DNA of 64,000 nucleotides from Gordionus sp. m RMFG-2023 (Eukaryota; Nematomorpha; Gordioida; Chordodea; Parachordodidae), in the NCBI RefSeq assembly GCF_954871325.1, contig NC_088776.1:44224569-44288568 (forward strand), written 5' to 3'. Both the position numbers and the translations under genes were made by a program. The notes beneath the pieces are model-generated. The model was not told the DNA's origin. It was given only the letters and a program-made list of their open reading frames with translations, and did no database searches. Within the stretch, counting starts at the first letter, position 1. Every line of letters starts with the position of its first letter. Positions 63,790-64,000 of the stretch are shown here, in pieces.

Positions 63790-64000
63790 TTAAATAATGG
63801 TGTGAAGTCATCCAAAAGTGGAGTGGATTAATAGAAAGTTAAATCTAGAGAACTCTAAAGAGATTTTTTGTGATAGGTAAAACACCCGATTTGGATCTCC
63901 AATGTCTACTGTTGTTTTTTCTGAGACTTTTAATTAATTGAAAGGCTTTGTCCACAAAGAAAGGAATTTGTGATTAAGGGCACGAAAATTGCATTTTTGT

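Overview
The window is from a nuclear genome of a small-gene, repeat-rich eukaryote, almost certainly an invertebrate animal. The base composition is very A+T-rich by eye. Genes carry spliceosomal introns, one gene encodes the mitochondrial ribosomal protein mL44, and another encodes a signal-peptide precursor with dibasic cleavage and Gly-amidation sites, which is an animal trait. I cannot name the phylum. A spiralian such as a flatworm is only a guess.

Four host genes can be read, all by joining exons whose phases agree. (1) On the minus strand, 13927 to 7636, an eight-exon gene encodes a complete 516-residue tryptophanase-type PLP enzyme, a family mainly known from bacteria and some anaerobic protists. 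Its catalytic residues are intact and its specificity residues are those of tryptophanase rather than tyrosine phenol-lyase. This is the main finding: a bacterial-type indole-forming enzyme that looks domesticated in an animal genome. (2) On the plus strand, 19206 to 20963, mRpL44 has nine exons and mostly 38-55 nt introns. (3) On the plus strand, 44162 to 44575, three small exons encode a 76-residue secreted peptide of unknown family. (4) On the plus strand, from 55272 to at least 60633, a neuropeptide precursor carries an acidic LYF-amide peptide and two related A-aromatic-x-ILP peptides. A possible last exon lies at 63668.

The rest is mobile and repeated DNA. An RTE-type LINE with a tRNA-like Pol III head (2932-6096) sits at the end of a hAT fossil (1909-2930). 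Other DNA-transposon fossils are a ZBED-type hAT (22767-23790), a Tc1/mariner (34590-35580), a second hAT type (46800-48230) and a third (61800-62400). Two fragments of another LINE family lie at 37320-37740 and 49110-49620. A foldback hAT MITE family (TIR starting TAGTGTTGTTAAA, 8-bp target duplications) has about eight copies. A 983-bp hAT-like element with a perfect 8-bp duplication (42360-43342) carries one of these MITEs inside it.

The stretch 20.99-33.0 kb is almost pure repeat: tandem arrays, a large inverted-repeat pair, and an LTR-like non-coding element with 386-bp direct repeats. Short G- or C-homopolymer elements recur throughout and stand out against the A+T background. The host genes are separated by several kilobases of such material, so nothing suggests operons or functional linkage between them.
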